DNA of 64,000 bases from UBA10649 sp963842725. GTDB lineage: Bacteria > Actinomycetota > Actinomycetes > S36-B12. The stretch covers positions 1,054,001 through 1,118,000 of the forward strand of contig CAWJHN010000004.1 in NCBI GenBank assembly GCA_963842725.1, given 5' to 3'. The notes under the pieces are model-generated. The model was not told where the DNA came from, did no database searches, and saw only the letters and a list, made by a program, of their open reading frames with translations. This document shows, piece by piece, positions 16,801 to 24,359 of the stretch; within the stretch, counting starts at the first letter, position 1; each line of letters opens with the position of its first letter. The position numbers and the translations under genes are program-made.

Positions 16801-17479
16801 CCTTGATGCTGGGGACCAGGAGCTGGCGGCTGCCGTCGGGCTTGGCGAGGTCGATGGCCAGGCCCAGATTGACCTCCGCGTGCCGGAGGATCGCCGGCTT
16901 GCCGTCGACCTCGGAGAAGGCGTCGTTCATGGCGGGCACGTCGCGAAGGGCGCGAACGACGGCGTATCCGATCAGATGCGTGAACGAGACCTTGCCACCT
17001 CGGCCGCGGGCCAGGTGGTTGTTGATGACGACGCGATTGTCGATGAGCAGCTTGGCGGGTACCGCGCGAACGCTGGTCGCGGTCGGCACGGCGAGACTCG
17101 CCTCCATGTTGCCGACGACCCGCGCAGCCGGGCCCTTGAGCATGACCACGTCAGCGGTCGGGCGGTCGACGGGAGCAGGGGCCGAGGGCTCGGGGGACGA
17201 AGGTGCCGCGGCGGAGGGCGCAGCTGGGGAGGGCGCAGCGGGGGAGGGAGCCTCGGGGGCGGGTGCGGCGACGGAAGGCGCCGAGCCTGCCGCGGGCTCC
17301 GCCGCACGGACGACCGCAGCCACGGGCGAGTGCTCCGACGGCGCGTAGCCCTCGAAGAACTCCCACCAGGCCGGGTCCACGCTGTTCCGATCGGTGAGGA
17401 ACTGGTGGTAGATCTCGTCGACGAGCCATTCGTTGGGGCCGAATGCCACCAGACGGCTCTCGGGGGACTCCGTGGCCAC
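13802..17479 (-). CDS. kgd: Multifunctional 2-oxoglutarate metabolism enzyme Kgd
   Basis: A 1225-residue fusion of the actinobacterial type: a short N-terminal segment (VDEIYHQFLTDRNSVDPAWW), an Ala-Pro-rich linker (~65-110), an E2-type acyltransferase domain lacking the lipoyl domain (about 115-330, ending TSTYDHRIIQGAQSG with the catalytic His), and a full thiamine-diphosphate E1 domain (HGDAAFAGQGVVAETLQMS). Mycobacterial Kgd performs 2-oxoglutarate decarboxylase, carboligase and dehydrogenase reactions in the citric acid cycle and is held off by the FHA protein GarA. GTG start six bases after GAGGAT. Long plus-strand readings opposite it are shadows. Confidence 0.95.
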   Translation of the reverse strand: MATESPESRLVAFGPNEWLVDEIYHQFLTDRNSVDPAWWEFFEGYAPSEHSPVAAVVRAAEPAAGSAPSVAAPAPEAPSPAAPSPAAPSAAAPSSPEPSAPAPVDRPTADVVMLKGPAARVVGNMEASLAVPTATSVRAVPAKLLIDNRVVINNHLARGRGGKVSFTHLIGYAVVRALRDVPAMNDAFSEVDGKPAILRHAEVNLGLAIDLAKPDGSRQLLVPSIKGAGHMDFANFWATYEDLVRKARAGKLTVDDFVGTTISLTNPGTIGTSLSVARLMAGQGCIIGVGAMDYPAEWQGASAEALARNAVSKILTLTSTYDHRIIQGAQSGEFLRRIHALLLGEDDFYDEIFKSLRIPYEPIRWSRDISASHETDLSKTVRVQQIIHAYRVRGHLMADTDPLEYMQRMHPDLDVLEHGLTLWDLDREFATGGFGDRPMMQLREILGVLRDSYTRSVGIEYMHIQDPEQREWIQDRVERPHERTLREEQLRILHKLNEAEALESFLQTKYVGQKRFSLEGGESLIPLLDAILIESSKDSIVEVALGMPHRGRLNVLTNIAGKSYAQVFREFEGDFGDDQVQGSGDVKYHLGTSGTFVAPDGAETRVYLAANPSHLEAVNPVLEGIVRAKQDRLPREDAFNVLPVLIHGDAAFAGQGVVAETLQMSQIQGYLTGGTIHVVVNNQVGFTTSPKYSRSSVYPTDVARMIQAPIFHVNGDDPEAVVRVAELAFAFRQTFHKDVVIDLVCYRRRGHNEADDPSLTQPLMYAIIDQKRSVRKHYTESLIGRGDITLDEAEAALRHFQEQLERIFQETRTGGESTAFSASKADVVAEGQRTLVPQGPAAEIDTAISQEEIDTVIASQLTTPDDFTVHPRLAPQLQRRSDMVGEDAIDWGMAEALAVGGLLMEGRTVRLAGQDVRRGTFGHRHMVIVDKETGWQYKPLKQCYRNGGRLYVYDSLLSEYAAMGFEYGYSVARPDALVMWEAQFGDFADGAQTIVDEFIASGEQKWGQRSALTLLLPHGMEGQGPDHSSARIERFLQLCAQDNMIVAQPSTPASYFHLLRLQANAKIVRPLVIFTPKSLLRSKKAVSRKAEFTTGHFHPMLPDPEFTGPQIRKVLMCSGKVYYDLVAYRERNGITDTAILRFERLYPLPFRTLPPALEQYPNAELAWVQEEPANQGAWSFVAMNLPEIVHRPVAGVSRAASSSPAVGTHQRHEAEQQSLLAAAFA

Positions 17480-17626
17480 GGCTCGATCCTCTCGCGATCG
17501 TGCGCCGTCCTGCTCGGGCGCATCCTGGGGGAAGCGTAGTCGGGACCGGCGTGGCCGCGAGGCGCGGCCGAGCGTCGTTCCACGCTCCGGAATGCACTCC
17601 TGTCACTCAGGGGCCACAGTTGGCCC

Positions 17627-18370
17627 ATGCCCCAACCGACCCTTGACGGACGAGTCGCCCTCGTGACGGGGGGCACGCGCGGGATCGGCCTGGCCGCGGC
17701 GCGTGGCCTGGCACAGCGAGGTGCCACTGTGGTGCTGGTGGGTCGGGATGCCGACCGGGCGGACCGCTCAGCCGGAATACTGCAGGACGAGGGGCTCGAT
17801 GCGGTCGGCATCGGGTGCGACGTCACCGACGCGGCGTCCGTCGCGGGCCTGCCCGGACGGCTCGGACCCCTGGCCGCGGTCGACGTGCTGGTGGTGTCGG
17901 CGGGCGTGATGAGCCAGCGGACCGCGAAGACGCTGCGGACGACCGACGAGGAGTGGCGCCGCGTGATGAGCGTCAACCTCGACGGCGCATTCCGTTCGAT
18001 CCGGGCGTTCGTGCCGGGCATGGTGGAACGACGCCGAGGTCGGGTCATCGCCGTCTCCGCGTGCCTGGGCCGATTCTCGGGGCCGGGAACAGCGGGCGGG
18101 CTCGCGCCGTACCGGGTCAGCAAGGCAGCGCTCAACGCCCTGGTCAAGAACCTTGCCGCCGAACTGCAGCTCGGCGGCAGGGGAGTCCTCGTGGATGCGA
18201 TGTGCCCCAACCACTGCCGCACCGACATGGGCGGTCCGGACGCGCCCCGGTCGGCGGAGGAGGGCGCCGAGACGATCCTGTGGCTGGCCGAGCGGGACCC
18301 CCTGCCAGGGCCGGACGGCGTGCTGCCGACCGGCCTGCTCTGGGAGGACGAGCGCGTGGTGCCGTGGTGA
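17627..18370 (+). CDS. SDR-family oxidoreductase
   Basis: A 247-residue classical short-chain dehydrogenase: cofactor loop LVTGGTRGIGLAAARGL, the NAG-like VVSAGVMSQ, the catalytic serine in VIAVSACLGRFSG and the catalytic pair in YRVSKAALNAL. Arg after the glycine loop (VGRDADRADR) suggests NADP(H) preference. The substrate is unknown. CACAGT six bases before the ATG is a weak -10 candidate. Divergent from kgd, convergent with the ABC permease gene. Confidence 0.85.
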   Translation: MPQPTLDGRVALVTGGTRGIGLAAARGLAQRGATVVLVGRDADRADRSAGILQDEGLDAVGIGCDVTDAASVAGLPGRLGPLAAVDVLVVSAGVMSQRTAKTLRTTDEEWRRVMSVNLDGAFRSIRAFVPGMVERRRGRVIAVSACLGRFSGPGTAGGLAPYRVSKAALNALVKNLAAELQLGGRGVLVDAMCPNHCRTDMGGPDAPRSAEEGAETILWLAERDPLPGPDGVLPTGLLWEDERVVPW

Positions 18371-18394
18371 CGCTGAGTTCGGGGCGCTCCTTCG

Positions 18395-19201
18395 TCAGGT
18401 GATGTCGCGGCGCAGCGTCGTGCGCGACGCGATCGCGGCCAGGACCAGGGCGTAGGCCAGCAGGACGAGGGCACCGCCCCAGGACGGCAGGCGGTCGGCC
18501 ACGGTGAGCTGACCGGTCATGTCCGAGCTGAGCGAGATGTCCATCGCCGAGTTGAGCGCGCCGGCGGGGAGCCACTTTCCGACGGCGGGGAATGCGACCG
18601 TCACGATCGCCTCGACCAGCATCACCCACACGAGAGCCGTGACGATGGCGGCCACCTGGTTCTTGATGAGCGCACCGAGGCTGACGCCGAGGACCGCATA
18701 GAGCGCGAACCCGACGACGGCACCGACGAGGACCGACAGGACGGCGCTCGCGGCGATCGGCGCGTGCTCGAATCCGGCGAGCGAGATCAGTGCGACGACG
18801 AGCACGACCGCGACGGTGAGGACCGCGATGAGCACGCCGAGCACGGCGAACAGCACCATCTTCGACGCCAGGACCGTGGTCCGGCGAGGCGATGCCAGGA
18901 ACGTCGACGTGATGGTCATGTGCCGGAACTCGCCGGTCATGGCGATCACGCCCAGGAGCAGGACGAAGGTCGACGCCCCGCTGGACTGGCCGATCAGCGT
19001 CGTCGCGTACGCGGGATCGAGCAGGAGGTTGCCGCCCTCGCCGACGGGGACGCCCGGGATGATGCCGCTCGCCACGAGGACGAGCGTGACGACGTTGACG
19101 CACGCGAAGGCGATCGCCACCAGGGTCAGGGCCACCGCCATCTTCGTGGTGGTGACCTTTCGCCACTCGGACGCGAGCTGGCGGCCGAAGGTACCGCTCA
19201 T
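18395..19201 (-). CDS. ABC transporter permease (ABC-2 type)
   Basis: A 268-residue membrane protein with about six helices; the segments include KMAVALTLVAIAFACVNVVT, FVLLLGVIAMTGEFRHMTI, a long hydrophobic run around residues 105-135 and a final ALVLLAYALVLAAIASRTT. The layout fits ABC-2/CcmB-like exporter permeases partnered with a DrrA/NatA-type ATPase. ATG start overlaps the stop of the ATPase gene (ATGA), so the pair is translated together. Transport substrate unknown. Confidence 0.82.
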   Translation of the reverse strand: MSGTFGRQLASEWRKVTTTKMAVALTLVAIAFACVNVVTLVLVASGIIPGVPVGEGGNLLLDPAYATTLIGQSSGASTFVLLLGVIAMTGEFRHMTITSTFLASPRRTTVLASKMVLFAVLGVLIAVLTVAVVLVVALISLAGFEHAPIAASAVLSVLVGAVVGFALYAVLGVSLGALIKNQVAAIVTALVWVMLVEAIVTVAFPAVGKWLPAGALNSAMDISLSSDMTGQLTVADRLPSWGGALVLLAYALVLAAIASRTTLRRDIT

Positions 19202-20133
19202 TCCGGCCCCCCGGTCAGCTCCAGGAAGACCCGCTCGAGGTCGTCCGCCTGCGGCGAGAGCTCGTGCAGCTCGCACGACGCACCGAACGCCAGGTGCCCG
19301 ATCTGCTCGGCGGTCAGTCCGGACACCAGCAGGGATCCGTCGTCGCGTCGATCGAGTGACACAGGCCGACCCGGGCTCGACGCCGCCGAGATGAGAGGCC
19401 CGAGGCGCTCGGCCTCGGGAGTGCGCACCAGCGTGCGGGTCTGGCCGGCATCGGCGAGGTCGGCGAGCGGACCAGCGTGCACGAGCGAGCCCCGGTTGAT
19501 GATGACGACGTCGTCGACCGTCTGGCGGACCTCGGACAGCACGTGGCTGGACACCAGGACGGTTCGACCCTCGGCAGCCATGGCCCGCAGGAACCCGCGC
19601 AGCCAGGCGATCCCCTCAGGGTCGAGTCCGTTTGCCGGCTCGTCGAGGATGAGGATGCCCGGATCGCCCAGGAGCGCGGCGGCCAGGGCGAGCCGCTGGC
19701 GCATCCCGAGGGAGTACTCGACGACGCGTCGGCGTGCGGCGTCCGACAGGCCCACCAGCTCGAGGACCTCGTCGACGCGCGCGTCCGGGATCGCGGCGCT
19801 GGTGGCGATCACCCGCAGGTGGTTGCGGCCGGTCCGGCCGGGATGGAAGCCGCTGGCCTCGAGTGCGGCCCCGATCTGGCGGACCGGGTCGGCGAGCTGG
19901 GCATACGAGCGTCCGCCGACGAGCGCCCGGCCCGACGTCGGGGTGACCAGGCCAAGCAGGCACCGCAGGGTCGTGGTCTTGCCGGAGCCGTTCGGGCCCA
20001 GGAATCCGGTGACGCGGGCGGGATGGACCTCGAAGGACAGGTCGCGAACGGCGTGCACCGGCGTGCGCCGACCGAATGTCTTCGTCAGTCCGGCCACCTG
20101 AAGGGGTTCGCCGACTCGTTCCACGGCAGCCAC
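19198..20133 (-). CDS. ABC transporter ATP-binding protein
   Basis: A ~311-residue ATPase: Walker A GFLGPNGSGKTTTLRCLLGL, signature EYSLGMRQRLALAAALLG, Walker B ILILDEPANGLDPEG and switch His in VLVSSHVLSEV, then a C-terminal extension of about 90 residues as in drug-export ATPases. It pairs with the overlapping permease. The start is one of two GTG codons (20133 or 20124) just downstream of the MFS gene; the first is chosen. Longer upstream reading in this frame overlaps the MFS transporter and is not real. Confidence 0.88.
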   Translation of the reverse strand: MAAVERVGEPLQVAGLTKTFGRRTPVHAVRDLSFEVHPARVTGFLGPNGSGKTTTLRCLLGLVTPTSGRALVGGRSYAQLADPVRQIGAALEASGFHPGRTGRNHLRVIATSAAIPDARVDEVLELVGLSDAARRRVVEYSLGMRQRLALAAALLGDPGILILDEPANGLDPEGIAWLRGFLRAMAAEGRTVLVSSHVLSEVRQTVDDVVIINRGSLVHAGPLADLADAGQTRTLVRTPEAERLGPLISAASSPGRPVSLDRRDDGSLLVSGLTAEQIGHLAFGASCELHELSPQADDLERVFLELTGGPE

Positions 20134-20156
20134 GCTACCGGCCCGGCGGCCGTGAT

Positions 20157-21602
20157 TCAGCCCGCGGCCTCGCTGATCTGCTCCAGCGAGCGACCGGTCG
20201 TCTCGGGCACCTTGGCGCGCACGAAGAAGATCGACACGAGCGCGAAGGCGGTGAAGATGCCGTACGCGACGGTGAGGCTCTGAGCCGCGACGGGCGGGAA
20301 GGCGGTGGACACGATGAAGTTGGCGATCCACTGTGCCGAGGCGGCCAGGGCCAGCGCGGCGGCGCGAATCCGATTGGGGAACATCTCGCCGAGCAGGACC
20401 CACACGACCGGGCCCCACGACATGCCGAAGAAGACGACGTAGGCGTTGAAGGCGAGGACGGCCATGGTGGCACTGGTGCCGGCGAGCGAGGGTTCCATCC
20501 CACCGGTCCCGTTCGGCACCTGCGGGGCGGTGCCGAAGATGACCGTGAGGGTGGCCAGCATCACGACCATGCCTGAGGACCCGATGAGCAGCAGCCGCTT
20601 GCGGCCGATCCGGTCGATCAGCGCGATGGCGACCAGCGTCGTCGCGACGTTGATCGCGTTGGTGATCATCGAGGTCTGGAAGGCCTGGTCCTGGCTGAAG
20701 CCGACGGACTCCCAGATCAGGTTCGAGTAGTAGAAGACGGCGTTGATGCCCACGAACTGCTGGAATGCGGACAGCAGGATGCCGACCCACACGATGGGCA
20801 GGAGTCCGAACCGCGGGCCGCGCAGGTCTCCCATGCTGAACGTGTGGTTCGCGTCCATGGTCTTCTGGATCTCGAGGACCTTGGCGCTCTGGTCGGACGT
20901 GAACACCGACTCCAGGACCGCTCGCGCCTCGTCCAGTCGTCCCATCTCGACCAGGTAGCGCGGGGACTCGGGGATGCGCAGCGCCATGAGGAAGTAGACG
21001 GTGGCGGGGATCAGCATGATCAGGAACATCCATCGCCAGGCCTCGATGCCGAGCAGCCAGGGCGAGGTCGAGCTGCCGGCCGCCTGGACGATGAGGTAGT
21101 TCGTGACGCCGGTTGCGAAGATGCCGAGGACGATCGCCAGCTGCTGCAGGGAGCCGAGGCGCCCGCGCAGCTGCGAGGGCGAGATCTCGGCGATGTACAT
21201 GGGTGCGACGACGCTCGCCACGCCGATCCCGGCGCCCCCGATGAGGCGCCACAGCATCAGGACCTCGACGTTGGGCGGGAACGCGGTGCCGACGGCGCTG
21301 GCCGCGAAGAGCAGGGCGGCGATCAGCATGACCCGTCGACGACCGAACGAGTCGGCGAGCTGCCCGGCGAACCACGCGCCGACGGCGGAGCCGATCAGGG
21401 CGATCGACACGACGAACGCCATCATCCCGGAGCTGAGCCCGAAGGTCTCCGCGATGGCCGTGTTGGCGCCGTTGATGACTGCGGAGTCGAAGCCGAACAG
21501 GAAGCCGCCCATCGCAGCCGTGCTCGCCAGGCGGACGACGCGCCCCGTGCGATAGCCCTCAGCCGGTCCGGCGGCGGCGATGATCGGTGCCCCGTGAGCC
21601 AT
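20157..21602 (-). CDS. Sugar porter MFS transporter
   Basis: A 481-residue, 12-helix major facilitator of the sugar porter subfamily. Signature motifs are GFLFGFDSAVINGA in the first helix, DSFGRRRVM, the RIPESPRYLVEMGR loop after helix 6, DRIGRKRLLL and the VPETTGRSLE end. These are marks of proton-linked hexose, pentose or inositol importers such as XylE and IolT; the exact sugar cannot be told. The ATG chosen follows a GGAGG ribosome site by five bases; an ATG 29 codons upstream would add a charged, unconserved extension. Confidence 0.9.
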   Translation of the reverse strand: MAHGAPIIAAAGPAEGYRTGRVVRLASTAAMGGFLFGFDSAVINGANTAIAETFGLSSGMMAFVVSIALIGSAVGAWFAGQLADSFGRRRVMLIAALLFAASAVGTAFPPNVEVLMLWRLIGGAGIGVASVVAPMYIAEISPSQLRGRLGSLQQLAIVLGIFATGVTNYLIVQAAGSSTSPWLLGIEAWRWMFLIMLIPATVYFLMALRIPESPRYLVEMGRLDEARAVLESVFTSDQSAKVLEIQKTMDANHTFSMGDLRGPRFGLLPIVWVGILLSAFQQFVGINAVFYYSNLIWESVGFSQDQAFQTSMITNAINVATTLVAIALIDRIGRKRLLLIGSSGMVVMLATLTVIFGTAPQVPNGTGGMEPSLAGTSATMAVLAFNAYVVFFGMSWGPVVWVLLGEMFPNRIRAAALALAASAQWIANFIVSTAFPPVAAQSLTVAYGIFTAFALVSIFFVRAKVPETTGRSLEQISEAAG

Positions 21603-21697
21603 CCCATCCTCCGTGATCTTGCTCACACGAGTCCGCATGGCGGCCCGTTGTCCCTCGGTACGTGACCGTAGCGTTATTCGGATCCCCATGGGGGCCT

Positions 21698-21703
21698 TAC
21701 CCT
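21698..21703 (+). promoter_or_regulatory. -10 box TACCCT, leaderless start of the L,D-transpeptidase
   Basis: TACCCT, six bases, then GTG at 21710. Confidence 0.5.
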
Positions 21704-21709
21704 TGTGGG

Positions 21710-23125
21710 GTGCATCTGCCCACGCGCTCCTCCCTGTCGGTCCTCGCCGCCCTCGCGATGGCGGCGTCCGTCATCCTGGTTCCGGCATCCGCCGGAGCGG
21801 CAGAGACGCCCTCGCCCGCCCCGACCGCCGTGCCGTCCCCGAGCGCGACTCCCGTGCCGCCGCCGACGCCGCCGACGATCACTCCGCCCAGCGCGCCGTT
21901 CATCACCAAGGTCACGTCCGGCGTCATCACCGGTGCCCTCGTCGTGTCGTTCGCGGCCCCCGTGAACAACGGCGGCGGCCTCATCAGCCGCTACGACGCC
22001 TCCGTCGACAACGGCTTCACGTGGTGGCCGTGCACGCCGGTCGGAAACACGTGCACGGTGACCAACCTGACCAACGACCGTACCTACACGATCCTGCTCC
22101 GCGCGGTCAACGCCGCCGGTCCGGGCGCGGTCAGCCCGCCGGCCGTCGGCGTGCCGTCCCAGCCGGTGGGCTACGACCCGGCCAAGCCGGTGAAGCTGCC
22201 CAAGCCGAGGGTCTGGACGAACGCCCGGTTCAATGCGGCCAGCAACGACCTCGGCGTCGACGGGGCCACCGTCCGATTGGGCGTCGGCACGCTGCCCCAG
22301 CTGACCTTCACGCGCAACATCCCGGACAAGGCCGTCGTCGAGGGACACCTGTTCGTCACGGCGACGGAGCAGGGCGGCAAGGTCCGCAAGGTCAAGGGCG
22401 CCTGGGGCTGGCTCGACGACCACACGGCGGTCTTCCGGCCGATCCGATTCTGGCCGGGCCACGCCACCATCAGCATCCGATCGACCCTTGATCGCGCCGT
22501 GCTCGGCAAGGCGGCGGGCAAGTACGTCATCGGCTCCAAGGACCTCGCCACGGTCTGGACCTTCCGGACGGCTCGCAAGCTGATCGCGAAGGTGGACGGC
22601 TCGACCCACCAGATGAAGGTGTGGGTCAACGGCAAGAAGGTCAAGACGTTCGGCGTGTCCCTGGGCAAGTCCGAGTGGGAGACGCGATTCGGCGTCAAGG
22701 TCATCAGCACCCTCAAGGAGCCGACCCACACGTACACGAGCACGTCCCTGAACCTCGACCCGGCAGTTGAGGAGCCCTACGAGCTCAAGGACATCCCCTG
22801 GAACACCCGGCTGACGCCCACAGGGGAGTTCATCCACTCGGCACCCTGGGCGTATGGCCGGATCGGCCGCTACAACGGCTCGCACGGGTGCACGAACATG
22901 TTCGAGTCCGACGCGAAGTGGATCTACGACCGGACCATCCCCGGCGACGTGGTGCTCTACGTCAACACCGGTGGCGACTCGGTGCAGTCGTGGAACGGTC
23001 CGGGCGGACTCTGGAACGTCCCCTGGGACCAGTGGCTGAAGAAGTCGGCCCTCGGCAGCGGGACCTCCCGCCCCGACACCGCGGACGTGTCCGAGGGCAG
23101 CGGCGGCCCGGCAGTCGGCGCCTGA
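21710..23125 (+). CDS. Exported L,D-transpeptidase (YkuD) with FN3 and Ig-like domains
   Basis: A 471-residue secreted enzyme that forms 3-3 crosslinks in peptidoglycan. It has a signal peptide (SLSVLAALAMAASVILVPAS, cleavage near SAGA-AE), a Pro/Ser/Thr-rich stretch, a fibronectin III-like domain (about 60-150), an Ig-like domain (~170-290) as in mycobacterial Ldt enzymes, and a YkuD domain with GEFIHSAP and the active-site SHGCTNM (Cys near residue 395). The GTG start gives the basic signal-peptide N-region; upstream in-frame sequence is not conserved. No lipobox is seen, so it is released or held by its fold. Confidence 0.9.
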   Translation: MHLPTRSSLSVLAALAMAASVILVPASAGAAETPSPAPTAVPSPSATPVPPPTPPTITPPSAPFITKVTSGVITGALVVSFAAPVNNGGGLISRYDASVDNGFTWWPCTPVGNTCTVTNLTNDRTYTILLRAVNAAGPGAVSPPAVGVPSQPVGYDPAKPVKLPKPRVWTNARFNAASNDLGVDGATVRLGVGTLPQLTFTRNIPDKAVVEGHLFVTATEQGGKVRKVKGAWGWLDDHTAVFRPIRFWPGHATISIRSTLDRAVLGKAAGKYVIGSKDLATVWTFRTARKLIAKVDGSTHQMKVWVNGKKVKTFGVSLGKSEWETRFGVKVISTLKEPTHTYTSTSLNLDPAVEEPYELKDIPWNTRLTPTGEFIHSAPWAYGRIGRYNGSHGCTNMFESDAKWIYDRTIPGDVVLYVNTGGDSVQSWNGPGGLWNVPWDQWLKKSALGSGTSRPDTADVSEGSGGPAVGA

Positions 23126-23164
23126 CACCCGCCGTTGACCCGGGTCCACGTCAGGGGGGCGCAG

Positions 23165-23170
23165 TAGCCT
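23165..23170 (+). promoter_or_regulatory. -10 box TAGCCT upstream of sbcD
   Basis: TAGCCT lies seven bases before the GTG start; no Shine-Dalgarno is seen. Confidence 0.45.
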
Positions 23171-23177
23171 CGGCATC

Positions 23178-24359
23178 GTGCGTCTCCTCCACACGTCCGA
23201 CTGGCATCTGGGCCGCACCCTGCACGGCTTCTCGCTGCGCGAGGAGCAGGAGCGCGCCGTCGACGCGATCGTGTCGCTGGCGGTCCAGCACCACGTGGAC
23301 GCCGTCCTGGTGGCCGGCGACGTCTTCGATCGCGCGGTTCCGCCCGTCGAGGCCATGCGCCTCCTCGATGGCGCGCTGACCAGGCTCGATGCCGCCGGGG
23401 TCACGGTCATCCTGACGGCGGGCAACCACGACAGCGGCGACCGCCTCGCCATGTACGGGGGACTGCTGCGCGAGGGGGTGCACCTGGTGGGCTCGATGGA
23501 TCAGGTCGGGCAGCCCGTCGTGCTCGCCGACGAGCATGGTCCCGTCCTGGTCTACCCGCTTCCGTACCTCGATCCGGACGTCGCCAGGGTCTCCCTTGCT
23601 GCCGACGCCGAGCCGCTGGCGCGCAGCCATGAGGCCGTCATCACCGCCGCCGCCGAGCGCATCGAGGCGGACCTCGCGGGGCGCGGCGGCCCTCGGGCAG
23701 TCGTGGTCGGCCATGCGTTCGTCGCCGACGCCGGTGACCATCCGGAGGAGCTCACCTCCGGCAGCGAGCGTGACCTCACGGTGGGCGGCGTCCAGGTGGT
23801 GCCATCGCGCGTCTTCGCCGGTCGCGGCCTCGACTATGTGGCCATGGGTCACCTGCACCGCCCGCAGGTCGTGCGCCAGCATGGTCCGGCGATCGTCTAC
23901 AGCGGCTCCCTGCTGCGCTACTCGCTGTCCGAGTCGGGTCACGAGAAGTCGGCGGTACTCGTGACGATCGGTGCGCCGGGCAGCGAGCCCGTCGTCGAGC
24001 GGCTGCCGCTGGCGCCGTCGCGCGGCATGACTCGCCTGCAGGGGTCGCTCGCCGAACTGACGGGTGACCGGTTTCAGCATCGCCGAGACGACTATGTCGA
24101 ACTCATCGTGACCGACCCCGAGTACCCGGAGCGGATGCATGCACGCCTCGACGCGGTGTTCCCGTTCGCGCTGCGCAAGGAGCACCGGCCCGACGGAGCG
24201 CTGGTCGTCGTCGGAGCGGACCGAGGCGATGCCCGGGGCCGCGACCCCGTCGACGTCATGGCCGGATTCCTTCGAAAGGTGACGGGCCGGGATGCCTCCG
24301 AGGTGCAGCGGCGGATCCTGCGCGAAACGTACGAGTCCGTTCGCGGCGATGGCGCCTGA
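23178..24359 (+). CDS. sbcD: Exonuclease subunit SbcD (Mre11 family)
   Basis: A 393-residue calcineurin-type phosphoesterase. Metal motifs run in order: RLLHTSDWHLG, VLVAGDVFDRA, ILTAGNHDSGDRL, AVVVGHAFVAD and YVAMGHLHRPQ. With SbcC it forms the Mre11-Rad50-type nuclease that opens hairpins and processes blocked DNA ends. GTG start, TGATG overlap with sbcC, so the subunits are translated together. Confidence 0.95.
   Translation: MRLLHTSDWHLGRTLHGFSLREEQERAVDAIVSLAVQHHVDAVLVAGDVFDRAVPPVEAMRLLDGALTRLDAAGVTVILTAGNHDSGDRLAMYGGLLREGVHLVGSMDQVGQPVVLADEHGPVLVYPLPYLDPDVARVSLAADAEPLARSHEAVITAAAERIEADLAGRGGPRAVVVGHAFVADAGDHPEELTSGSERDLTVGGVQVVPSRVFAGRGLDYVAMGHLHRPQVVRQHGPAIVYSGSLLRYSLSESGHEKSAVLVTIGAPGSEPVVERLPLAPSRGMTRLQGSLAELTGDRFQHRRDDYVELIVTDPEYPERMHARLDAVFPFALRKEHRPDGALVVVGADRGDARGRDPVDVMAGFLRKVTGRDASEVQRRILRETYESVRGDGA

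Noticed and set aside
15449..17539. A 696-codon plus-strand reading frame opposite kgd
   Set aside because: Antisense shadow of a GC-rich gene: no domain motifs, composition reflects the complement of the kgd codons.
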